Source: Spirochaetota bacterium (GTDB lineage: Bacteria > Spirochaetota > Spirochaetia > DSM-27196 > PWMO01). From it: a stretch of 5,458 bases of DNA. The notes under the pieces were generated by a model. That model did not search any database, was not told where the DNA came from, and was given only the letters and a program-made list of their open reading frames with translations. Positions 1 to 5,458 of this stretch are shown piece after piece. How positions within the stretch are numbered: the stretch's first letter is position 1; the number at the start of each line of letters is the position of its first letter. The translations under genes were made by a program, and so were the position numbers. The stretch is from the NCBI GenBank assembly GCA_009908735.1, contig JAAAOR010000133.1:1-5458 (forward strand), given 5' to 3'.

Positions 1-281
1 GATACACCGGAACGGCCGGATTGAAAACAATACCCGCCGCGGTGTCGCCGATCGGAAACGGTCTTGTGCAGGCGCGGCGGTCGACGGGCGCGCCATCGCC
101 CCCACCTACCGGTCAGCGACAGGGCGCGAGGACGCGGGCTCGAGCGGCCGGCGTGGGCTTCGTGCCGGGACCACGCTTCTCCGCAACCGAGTCGCTGTCA
201 CGCTACCTCAGGCTCAGCTTCTCCTACTACGACCCCGAGCAAATCGCGGAGGGCGCGCGGCGGCTGCTTTCGGTGCTATAG
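1..281 (+). CDS. 3' end of a class I/II PLP-dependent aminotransferase (partial, possibly frame-disrupted)
   Basis: The reading frame is open from the left edge (codon phase starting at base 3) to a TAG at 279-281. The last 45 or so codons, from about 141, read as the C-terminal end of the small domain of fold-type I aminotransferases of the 2-aminoadipate/MocR-like kind: a GVGFVPG motif, a Phe-Ser stretch, then LRLSFSYYDPEQIAEGARRL before the stop. In this family the GVxFVPG strand precedes an 'LRLSFS' strand and a final helix that starts with 'I.EG..RL', which is what is seen. Upstream of about 138 the same frame is rich in Arg, Pro, Gly and Ser and lacks the expected 'GG.F.W..LP' segment; I could not find it in the other two forward frames either. 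The gene may therefore carry a frameshift or be decaying. The catalytic lysine and the PLP-binding part would lie outside the window. The substrate cannot be told. Confidence 0.5.
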   Translation, partial: YTGTAGLKTIPAAVSPIGNGLVQARRSTGAPSPPPTGQRQGARTRARAAGVGFVPGPRFSATESLSRYLRLSFSYYDPEQIAEGARRLLSVL

Positions 282-317
282 GCGAGTGGCGAATGCTCCC
301 GCTGCTGCAGGCCGGCG

Positions 318-347
318 TTGTCACCCGCGCCCGCGCCGATGTATGCT
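318..347 (+). promoter_or_regulatory. Putative sigma-70 type promoter of pepP
   Basis: TTGTCA at 318-323 matches the -35 consensus at 5 of 6 positions, and TATGCT at 342-347 matches the -10 consensus at 4 of 6, with an 18-bp spacer. Transcription would start near 354, leaving a short leader of about 17 nt that still contains the Shine-Dalgarno-like GGAAGG at 357-362. The site lies in the 89-bp gap after the aminotransferase-like frame, so pepP can be expressed independently of it. This is pattern matching by eye only. Confidence 0.4.
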
Positions 348-370
348 GGAATCTACGGAAGGCGGTATCC

Positions 371-2188
371 ATGAACATTCCCGAGCGTGTTGAAGCACTC
401 AGAACCCGGATGCGGGCCCACGATCTCTCGGCTTACATCCTCCCGAGTTCCGATCCGCATCAGAGTGAGTATCCGCCGGATCGCTGGAGGGCACGGCAAT
501 GGATTTCCGGCTTCGAGGGCTCCGCCGGCACCGTGGTTATAACCCTCGACGAGGCAGGACTCTGGACGGACTCCCGCTACTATCTCGAAGCCGAACAAGC
601 AATCCGCGACACGCCCATCGCACTGTTCCGTGCCGGTCAGGCGCATGTTCCCCAGTACGTCGAGTGGCTTTCCAAGAACGTCCCGGCGGGCGGTCGGGTA
701 GGCTTCGACTCTTCCGTCCTGGCCCTCGAAACCGCCAGAAGTCTCCGACGAGGCCTGGCCGGGGCAAAGATCGAGGTTGTCGCTTCCGATGATCTTCTCG
801 ATCCCATCTGGGATGACAGACCGCCGCTGCCCGACGCACCCGCGGAGCTCTTAGACGAGCACGTGTTCGGCGAGACTCGGAGCGAGAAGCTCACCCGCAT
901 TCACGCGGCAATGCAGGGTATCGGCGCCGACGCCCACCTGGTCGCCACTCTCGACGACGTCGCCTGGATCCTCAATATCAGGGGCAGCGACGTCCCATTC
1001 AATCCGGTGGTGCTCGCCTACCTTGCCGTCGAGGAAGATCAGGCGCTGCTCTTCTTCGACCGCGCAAAGCTCTCCGAGCACGACCGCTCCGCACTTACCG
1101 CCGATGGCGTTCTCCTTCGCGACTACGATGAGGTCTGGAGCTACCTCGGTTCATTGCCCTCAGCCTCCACATTGCTTTACGACCCGCGAGGAGTGAGCGC
1201 GCATCTCGACGAGGTGCTTCCCGACGGCGTGACCCGCATCGAGCGCAGGAATCCATCGACCGACTTCAAGGCGCGCAAAAACGCCGCCGAGATCGATCAT
1301 CTGCGCGCCTGCATGACGAGCGACGGCGTCGCGATGGCGGAGTTCCTGTACTGGCTCGAGACCGCCGCGGACGAGGGGGGCGAGACAACCGGGGCGGCAG
1401 GAACCACCGAAGAAGCTTTGACCGAGCTCGATGCCGCACGGAAGCTGGACGAGACCCGGGCCGGCCGGCCGGGCTTCGTGAATCCGAGTTTCGAGACCAT
1501 CGCGGGCTACGGGAAACACGGTGCGATCATCCACTATCGCGTGACTGCCGACAGCAATGCCGCCCTCGCCCCGGGCGGCGTCCTGCTCCTCGATTCCGGG
1601 GGACAGTACCGAAACGGCACTACCGACATCACGCGCACCGTCCCCATCGGAACGGTCGGTCCTGACATTCGGGCGGACTTCACCCTCGTCCTCAAGGCTC
1701 ACATCGCCCTGGCCATGACCGTGTTTCCCGCAGGCACGAGCGGTCACCAGCTCGATGCCATCCCGCGTCGGCCGATGTGGCAGCACGGCGTGAACTACGG
1801 CCACGGGACCGGACATGGCGTGGGATTCTTTCTCAACGTGCACGAGGGTCCTCAGCGCATCAGCGCGATGCCGAACAACGTCGCGCTCGAGCCCGGGATG
1901 GTAGTCTCGAACGAGCCCGGCCTCTACCGTGAGGGGCGCTACGGAATCCGCATCGAGAACCTGGTCGTAGTCGGCGAGGATCGGAGCACGGATTTCGGCC
2001 ACTTCTTGAAATTTGAGACGCTCTCCCTATCCCCGATCGAGCGTAGGCTCATAGACGCTTCCATGCTAACCGCCGAGGAGCGTGCCTGGGTCGATTCCTA
2101 TCACGCGATGGTATGGGAACGGGTCGGAGACGAGCTGACAGGACCGGTTCGGGAGTGGCTGCAGGCGAAGACGTTGCCGCTTCCATAG
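371..2188 (+). CDS. pepP: Xaa-Pro aminopeptidase (aminopeptidase P, M24B, long form)
   Basis: This is a cytosolic dinuclear-metal peptidase that releases an N-terminal residue preceding proline, a bond most aminopeptidases cannot cut. The product has 605 residues, matching the three-domain long form (like human XPNPEP1) rather than the roughly 440-residue E. coli type. Creatinase-like domain I spans about 1-150 and domain II about 165-305. The M24 pita-bread catalytic domain spans about 310-535, and the M24 C-terminal segment follows to the end (WVDSYH...W). All five metal ligands are visible: D408 and D419 in the LLLDSGGQY..GTTDITRT region, H482 in HGTGHGVG, E515 in SNEPGLY and E529 in GIRIEN. 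H388 (HYR) and H491 (VHEGP) fit the substrate-site histidines. The ATG at 371 is chosen because GGAAGG lies 8 nt upstream and the protein then begins with the usual MNIPERVEALR; the frame stays open further upstream to an ATG at 293 with no family-like sequence. A Gly/Thr/Glu-rich stretch at about 334-348 looks like a small surface insertion. No signal peptide is seen. Confidence 0.95.
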   Translation: MNIPERVEALRTRMRAHDLSAYILPSSDPHQSEYPPDRWRARQWISGFEGSAGTVVITLDEAGLWTDSRYYLEAEQAIRDTPIALFRAGQAHVPQYVEWLSKNVPAGGRVGFDSSVLALETARSLRRGLAGAKIEVVASDDLLDPIWDDRPPLPDAPAELLDEHVFGETRSEKLTRIHAAMQGIGADAHLVATLDDVAWILNIRGSDVPFNPVVLAYLAVEEDQALLFFDRAKLSEHDRSALTADGVLLRDYDEVWSYLGSLPSASTLLYDPRGVSAHLDEVLPDGVTRIERRNPSTDFKARKNAAEIDHLRACMTSDGVAMAEFLYWLETAADEGGETTGAAGTTEEALTELDAARKLDETRAGRPGFVNPSFETIAGYGKHGAIIHYRVTADSNAALAPGGVLLLDSGGQYRNGTTDITRTVPIGTVGPDIRADFTLVLKAHIALAMTVFPAGTSGHQLDAIPRRPMWQHGVNYGHGTGHGVGFFLNVHEGPQRISAMPNNVALEPGMVVSNEPGLYREGRYGIRIENLVVVGEDRSTDFGHFLKFETLSLSPIERRLIDASMLTAEERAWVDSYHAMVWERVGDELTGPVREWLQAKTLPLP

Positions 2189-2194
2189 GGCCCG

Positions 2195-3631
2195 CTACAC
2201 GTTGTTTCCCAGATAACGCCGAAGAATCGACTCCTTAGTGCGCTTCACCGAATCCGAGATGGAAACCCGGTAGATGTGGGGGTTTATGATGCGCTTGTAA
2301 GTTCCGTCGAGAGCCTGAAGGTTGCTACGCGTGAGGGTTTGGATCTCCTGCAGAGCCGGGAGGGTGCGCTCGAGTTTTCCCTCCTTCATGTACGGCACCA
2401 GAAGAGGCGTCACGTCGCCGGGACACTTTAGCGTGAAATGCCGATAATCCACGAAGGGATGGTGGAACGTGTGACTCTTTGAGCCGTCGATCTGCTCGTC
2501 ATCGAAGGCGACGAGGTCGGCAATTGGTGAGCCGACCTCGTCGTGAAAACGGTAGACCTGCTTTATCCCGGGATTCGTGGACTTTTCGGGGTTGTCCGAG
2601 AACTTCATGGTGGGCTGAAAACCGCCATCCTCCTCGCGAGCTGCCAGCTTGTAGACTCCTGAAAACGACGACTCGGAGCCGCCGGTGACCATGTGTGTCC
2701 CCACACCCCACAGGTCGATGGGCGCTCCGTCTGTGACGAGCTGGTGGATGATCTGTTCGTTTAGCTCGTTGGATGCCGCGATCTTCGCCTCGGTGAGCCC
2801 CGCGCGGTCGAGGGCACGACGGACCTGCATGCTCAAGTACTGTATGTCGCCGGAGTCGAGCCGCACGGCAAAGGGATGACCGTCGGCCATGAGCCGTTTC
2901 CCGACGGCAATCGCGTTTTGAATGCCCGAGTTCAAGGTGTCATAGGTATCTATGAGCACGGTCGTCTTATCGGGATAGAGGGCGGCGAATTTCTCGAAGG
3001 CCTCGTCCTCCCTCTCGAATGCCATCACCCAGGAGTGGGCCATGGTACCGCTTACCGGGATGTGGTAGCGCCGGCCTGCCAGCGTATTCGAAGTTGCCCC
3101 CGCCCCGCCGATGTAGGCCGCTCGGCTTGCCGACAGCGCGCCGTCCACGCCCTGCGCCCGTCGCAGGCCGAACTCAAGCACTTTGCCGCCGCGGGCGGCG
3201 AGGTAAATACGGGCGGTCTTGGTCGCGATCAGCGTCTGAAAGTTTACGAGGTTCAGCACCAGGCTCTCGATCAGCTGGCACTCCATAAGCGTTCCGTGGA
3301 TCCGGATGAGTGGCTCCTGCGGAAAAACAACTGTCCCTTCCGGCACGGCGTAGATGTCGCCCTGGAACCGGAACTCCCGCAAATACTCGAGAAAGTCGTC
3401 GTCGAAGAGTCCGAGAGAATCGAGGTACTCGATGTCTTCATCCGAGAAATGCAGATCCTCGAGCACATCGAGCACAGCCTCGAGACCGGCGAAGACCGAG
3501 AATCCGCCCTGAAACGGCTGCTTACGAAAAAACATGTCGAAAACGACGCGCGGGTTGAGGTTATAGTGATGGTAACCCTGCATCATCGTCAGCTCATAGA
3601 GATCGGTCAAAAGGCCGGAGGTGATTCTCAT
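2195..3631 (-). CDS. pncB: Nicotinate phosphoribosyltransferase
   Basis: The enzyme joins nicotinate and PRPP to give nicotinate mononucleotide, with ATP hydrolysis (EC 6.3.4.21), in the Preiss-Handler NAD salvage route in the cytosol. The 478-residue product is of typical family length. Recognisable parts, in order, are TDLYELTMMQGY (9-20), the FDMFFRKQPFQGGFSVFAGL stretch (31-50), the FGLRRAQGVDGAL substrate region (154-166), GTMAHSWVM with H199 at the position of the phosphorylated active-site histidine, LIDTYDTLNSG (226-236), VRLDSGD (256-262), DLWGVGTHMVTG (306-317) and a late STNPGIKQVYR (351-361). These identify NAPRTase rather than nicotinamide phosphoribosyltransferase (NAMPT). The ATG at 3631 overlaps the TGA of the upstream nicotinamidase as ATGA, and GGGGGA lies about 8 nt upstream, so translation is probably coupled. 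The gene is downstream in the operon and ends 6 bp from the convergent pepP stop. Confidence 0.95.
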   Translation of the reverse strand: MRITSGLLTDLYELTMMQGYHHYNLNPRVVFDMFFRKQPFQGGFSVFAGLEAVLDVLEDLHFSDEDIEYLDSLGLFDDDFLEYLREFRFQGDIYAVPEGTVVFPQEPLIRIHGTLMECQLIESLVLNLVNFQTLIATKTARIYLAARGGKVLEFGLRRAQGVDGALSASRAAYIGGAGATSNTLAGRRYHIPVSGTMAHSWVMAFEREDEAFEKFAALYPDKTTVLIDTYDTLNSGIQNAIAVGKRLMADGHPFAVRLDSGDIQYLSMQVRRALDRAGLTEAKIAASNELNEQIIHQLVTDGAPIDLWGVGTHMVTGGSESSFSGVYKLAAREEDGGFQPTMKFSDNPEKSTNPGIKQVYRFHDEVGSPIADLVAFDDEQIDGSKSHTFHHPFVDYRHFTLKCPGDVTPLLVPYMKEGKLERTLPALQEIQTLTRSNLQALDGTYKRIINPHIYRVSISDSVKRTKESILRRYLGNNV

Positions 3632-4269
3632 GATGTCAGGTCCCCCGATTCAACGATTGCGGCGCCGCGCTGCTCCATATCGCGGCGGGCTTCATCCACG
3701 CTCCCCGCGGGGATGTCGACCCCACGAGTCGCATCCCATACCACCGCAGTCTCAAGCCCGATTGCCCGGGCATCCACAGCGGTAAAATAGACGCAGACGT
3801 CGGCTGCAAGACCGCAGACGACCACCCGATCGAAACCCAGCCCCTCGAGGTAGGATCGCATGCCCGTTTCGGTGTTTTTATCGTTTTCGTAGAAGGCAGA
3901 GTAGGAATCGAGCCCCTTCTTCGTGCCCTTATGTAGCACCAGATTTATCGGCCGTAAATCCAAGTCGGGATGAAACGCAGCACCTGCCGTCCCCTGCACA
4001 CAGTGCTCGGGCCAGAGGATCTGCTCGATGCCGTTCACCCGAACCGTGTCCTGAACTTCCTTTTCCGGATGGGAGGAGGCAAAGGAGACATGACCCTGCG
4101 GATGCCAGTCCCTCGTTGCAACAACGAGCGGAAAGCGGGCGGCGATACCGTTAATGACCGGTATGACAGAGTCACCCTCCTCCACGGCGAGGTTGCCACC
4201 GGGGCAGAAGTCGTTCTGTACGTCTATGACGAGAAGCGCCGTTGTCGGTGTGATTGCGAAATCGTTCAT
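3628..4269 (-). CDS. pncA: Nicotinamidase
   Basis: The enzyme hydrolyses nicotinamide to nicotinate and ammonia, supplying the substrate of the phosphoribosyltransferase encoded directly after it. The 213-residue product has the size of E. coli PncA. The isochorismatase-like fold signature is complete: catalytic D16 in LLVIDVQNDFCPGG, metal ligands D54, H56 and H60 in TRDWHPQGHVSF, a WPEHCVQGT loop (86-94), catalytic K114 in LHKGTKKGLDSYSAF, and nucleophile C159 in GLAADVCVYFTAVDA. The position two before D157 is Ala where E. coli PncA has Thr; this position is not invariant, since yeast Pnc1 has Leu. The start is set at 4269 because GAGGG lies 5 nt before it and the protein then begins a few residues before the conserved first strand. 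An in-frame ATG at 4281 has no Shine-Dalgarno site, and a further open extension to 4365 is not family-like. The gene shares 4 bp with pncB. Confidence 0.95.
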   Translation of the reverse strand: MNDFAITPTTALLVIDVQNDFCPGGNLAVEEGDSVIPVINGIAARFPLVVATRDWHPQGHVSFASSHPEKEVQDTVRVNGIEQILWPEHCVQGTAGAAFHPDLDLRPINLVLHKGTKKGLDSYSAFYENDKNTETGMRSYLEGLGFDRVVVCGLAADVCVYFTAVDARAIGLETAVVWDATRGVDIPAGSVDEARRDMEQRGAAIVESGDLTS

Positions 4270-4274
4270 AATTG

Positions 4275-4279
4275 CCCTC
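4275..4279 (-). promoter_or_regulatory. Ribosome binding site deciding the pncA start
   Basis: Read on the minus strand this is GAGGG, five bases before the ATG at 4269. The competing in-frame ATG at 4281 has the AT-rich GCATTACACTTAC in front of it and no purine-rich site. This favours the 213-residue product. Confidence 0.55.
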
Positions 4280-4284
4280 ATGTA

Positions 4285-4314
4285 AGTGTAATGCGAATGC
4301 ACCGCGTCGGCCAA
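4285..4314 (-). promoter_or_regulatory. Weak candidate promoter of the pncA-pncB operon
   Basis: On the minus strand TTGGCC (4314-4309) and TACACT (4290-4285) each match the -35 and -10 consensus at 4 of 6 positions with an 18-bp spacer. The predicted start near 4278 would leave only about 9 nt of leader and would cut into the Shine-Dalgarno site, which counts against it. The true promoter must still lie in or near this divergent region, since the next gene on the right points the other way. No operator palindrome was recognised here. Confidence 0.2.
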
Positions 4315-4321
4315 GGAGCCC

Positions 4322-4350
4322 TCGACGCCCGTGGCGGAATCCGGTATTCT
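4322..4350 (+). promoter_or_regulatory. Putative sigma-70 type promoter of ndk
   Basis: TCGACG at 4322-4327 matches the -35 consensus at 4 of 6 positions, and TATTCT at 4345-4350 matches the -10 consensus at 4 of 6, with the preferred 17-bp spacer. Transcription would start near 4357, giving a leader of about 56 nt before the ndk ATG. It lies in the 143-bp region that must hold the promoters of both divergent operons. Identified by eye only. Confidence 0.35.
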
Positions 4351-4412
4351 CAAAAATCGAGTCAAAATTCACCCAATCACCTCGCCACACGGCGAAGAAA
4401 GGAACTGTACCA

Positions 4413-4865
4413 ATGGCATACCAGAAAACACTCTGCATACTGAAGCCCGGCGTGCTGCAGCGGCGAATCGTCGGTGAGCTTATTTCCCGGATCGAGAGAA
4501 AAGGACTGAAAATTCACGCAATGAAGTTGATGCAGATCCCCCGCTCGGTGTGCGAGGAGCATTACGCCGAGCACAAGGATAAGCCCTTCTACGAGTCACT
4601 CGTAGGCTACATGACCTCTGCACCGGTGATCGCGATGGTTGTCGGGGGCGAAGAGGCCATCCCCTTCCTTCGCACGGTTGCGGGCAAGACCAAACCCGCC
4701 GAGGCCGCCCCCGGCACGATCCGCGGCGACTTTGCCCTCATCACCCAGAACAACATCATTCATGCCGCGGACTCGCCCGAGAGCGCCGCACGTGAGATCG
4801 CGCTCTTCTTCGACGAGGCGGAGATACTCGACTACGACGACCCGAATGCAGACTGGATCTCCTGA
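4413..4865 (+). CDS. ndk: Nucleoside diphosphate kinase
   Basis: The enzyme moves the terminal phosphate of a nucleoside triphosphate to a nucleoside diphosphate through a phosphohistidine intermediate and so balances cytosolic NTP and dNTP pools. The product has 150 residues, the usual one-domain length. The active site is intact: K11 in LCILKPGVLQ, Y51, R87, T93, R104 in GTIRGDF, N114 and the phosphorylated H117 in NIIHAADSPESA. The loop usually written GATNP or GETNP reads GKTKP here, so Lys replaces the common Asn or Asp after T93; this may be a lineage variant. The ATG at 4413 is preceded by AGAAAGGA with about 9 nt spacing, and the protein then begins directly with the first conserved strand. 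The frame is open upstream to 4272, but that stretch is not Ndk-like and lies over the divergent promoter region. The gene overlaps the next by 20 bp. Confidence 0.96.
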   Translation: MAYQKTLCILKPGVLQRRIVGELISRIERKGLKIHAMKLMQIPRSVCEEHYAEHKDKPFYESLVGYMTSAPVIAMVVGGEEAIPFLRTVAGKTKPAEAAPGTIRGDFALITQNNIIHAADSPESAAREIALFFDEAEILDYDDPNADWIS

Positions 4866-5458
4866 CGACACCCCGCGCTGGGATCTGGCCACGGTATATG
4901 AGGGCGTCGACGATGATGCCTTCCTGCGGGATCGCAGGCGGTTCGAGGAGCTGGTTGCGAGCTTCGGGCGCCTCGTGGCCGACGACCAGGCGCGCCGGTC
5001 GGAGGCAGGGGAGTGGCTTGCCCGGGTTCTCGAGAACCTCAACACGCTTCTCGACACCCACGAGAACCTCGAGGCCTTTGTCTACGCCTCCTACTCGACT
5101 GATACCACCAATGCATTCCTCGTTCGCGAGCTCGACACGCTCCAGGAGATCGTGCAGCCGGCGCAGTCCGCTCGCGCGGTGTTTCGCACACATCTCGCGA
5201 ATCTCGGCACTGCGCTTCTCGAGCTCACAGAAAATGATGCGCGCATAGCGCCGTATCGCTTCTTCTTAGAGGAAGAGCGCTACCTCGCCGACCACCAGAT
5301 GTTGCCGGCCGAGGAGGACCTCGCGGCGGAGCTCTCTCGCCCCGGGGGAGACGCGTGGAGCCGCCTGCAGCAGACCGTCTCGTCCACCATCTCGGTCGAC
5401 TGGGAAGATGGCCGGCAAAAAACCATGGTGGAGCTCCGGGGCCTTGCGCACGACCCGG
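4846..5458 (+). CDS. Oligoendopeptidase F-like M3B metallopeptidase, N-terminal part (runs off right edge)
   Basis: The first 204 codons of what should be a protein of about 600 residues. M3B oligoendopeptidases are cytosolic zinc enzymes that cut medium-length peptides internally. The visible part fits the family's helical N-terminal region: TPRWDLATVYEGVDD near residues 9-23 (the typical 'W.L..LY' opening), a long run of acidic amphipathic helices, an FVYASYSTDTTN segment around 78-89, and FFLEEERYLADHQMLPAEEDLAAEL followed by GGDAWSRLQ (about 139-175), a hallmark of this family. The zinc-binding HExxH motif lies beyond the window, so catalytic competence cannot be judged. The ATG at 4846 lies inside the end of ndk with a 20-bp overlap and no good Shine-Dalgarno site, which suggests translation coupled to ndk. 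No later in-frame ATG occurs before the conserved opening. Whether it is PepF proper or a related M3B clade cannot be told from this end. Confidence 0.88.
   Translation, partial: MQTGSPDDTPRWDLATVYEGVDDDAFLRDRRRFEELVASFGRLVADDQARRSEAGEWLARVLENLNTLLDTHENLEAFVYASYSTDTTNAFLVRELDTLQEIVQPAQSARAVFRTHLANLGTALLELTENDARIAPYRFFLEEERYLADHQMLPAEEDLAAELSRPGGDAWSRLQQTVSSTISVDWEDGRQKTMVELRGLAHDP

Noticed and set aside
293..370. An upstream ATG at 293 extending pepP by 26 residues
   Set aside because: The extension is not like the family, covers the likely promoter, and the ATG at 371 has a well-placed GGAAGG and the expected N-terminus.
1160..2002. A minus-strand open frame of 280 codons opposite pepP
   Set aside because: It is antisense to the catalytic domain of aminopeptidase P and has no recognisable motif or ribosome binding site of its own; it is a codon-bias shadow.
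2876..3790. A + strand open frame of 304 codons opposite pncB and the end of pncA
   Set aside because: It lies entirely antisense to two confidently identified enzymes and its product resembles no family. Long antisense frames are expected in GC-rich genes.
4270..4365. N-terminal extension of nicotinamidase by up to 32 residues
   Set aside because: The added residues lie before the conserved first strand, cover the divergent promoter region, and the start at 4269 has its own GAGGG site.
4272..4412. N-terminal extension of Ndk by 47 residues
   Set aside because: The stretch is Arg/Pro-rich and not Ndk-like; the ATG at 4413 has a good Shine-Dalgarno site and gives the normal protein length.
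1..5458. A previously undescribed system, CRISPR array, mobile element, tRNA or riboswitch
   Set aside because: No repeats with spacers, inverted terminal repeats, transposase or phage-like genes, or RNA-gene-like folds were seen; nearly all bases are covered by known housekeeping enzymes.

Overview
The window looks like ordinary chromosomal DNA from a GC-rich bacterium. Coding density is very high, intergenic gaps are short, every intact gene is a recognisable housekeeping enzyme, and there are no mobile-element, phage, tRNA/rRNA or CRISPR signals. The phylum cannot be fixed from sequence alone. The combination of a long (about 600-residue) aminopeptidase P, an Ndk of the GKTKP type and an M3B oligoendopeptidase would fit a GC-rich spirochaete or another environmental lineage, but that is only a weak guess.

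Layout, left to right. (1) Positions 1-281 hold the 3' end of what looks like a class I/II PLP-dependent aminotransferase on the + strand. Only its last 45 or so codons look like the family; the part before that does not, so the gene may be frame-disrupted. (2) A gap of 89 bp carries a plausible promoter and a Shine-Dalgarno site for pepP. (3) A full-length metal-dependent Xaa-Pro aminopeptidase (371-2188, +) follows. (4) It converges, with a gap of 6 bp, on a two-gene minus-strand operon in which nicotinamidase (4269-3628) is followed by nicotinate phosphoribosyltransferase (3631-2195), the two genes sharing an ATGA stop/start overlap. (5) A divergent control region of 143 bp (4270-4412) separates this operon from a second operon on the + strand. 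(6) That operon contains nucleoside diphosphate kinase (4413-4865) and, overlapping it by 20 bp, the first 204 codons of an M3B oligoendopeptidase F-like metallopeptidase that runs off the right edge.

How the genes work together. The pncA-pncB pair makes a complete two-step Preiss-Handler entry: nicotinamide is deamidated to nicotinate, which is then ribosylated to nicotinate mononucleotide for NAD synthesis. The operon order follows the reaction order. The two peptidases have complementary roles in intracellular peptide turnover: the oligoendopeptidase cuts medium-length peptides internally, and aminopeptidase P removes N-terminal residues that precede proline, which general aminopeptidases leave. 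Ndk balances NTP/dNTP pools. I found no sign of a novel or undescribed system. The observations worth checking are the damaged-looking aminotransferase end, the tight gene overlaps and a few residue-level departures from family motifs.
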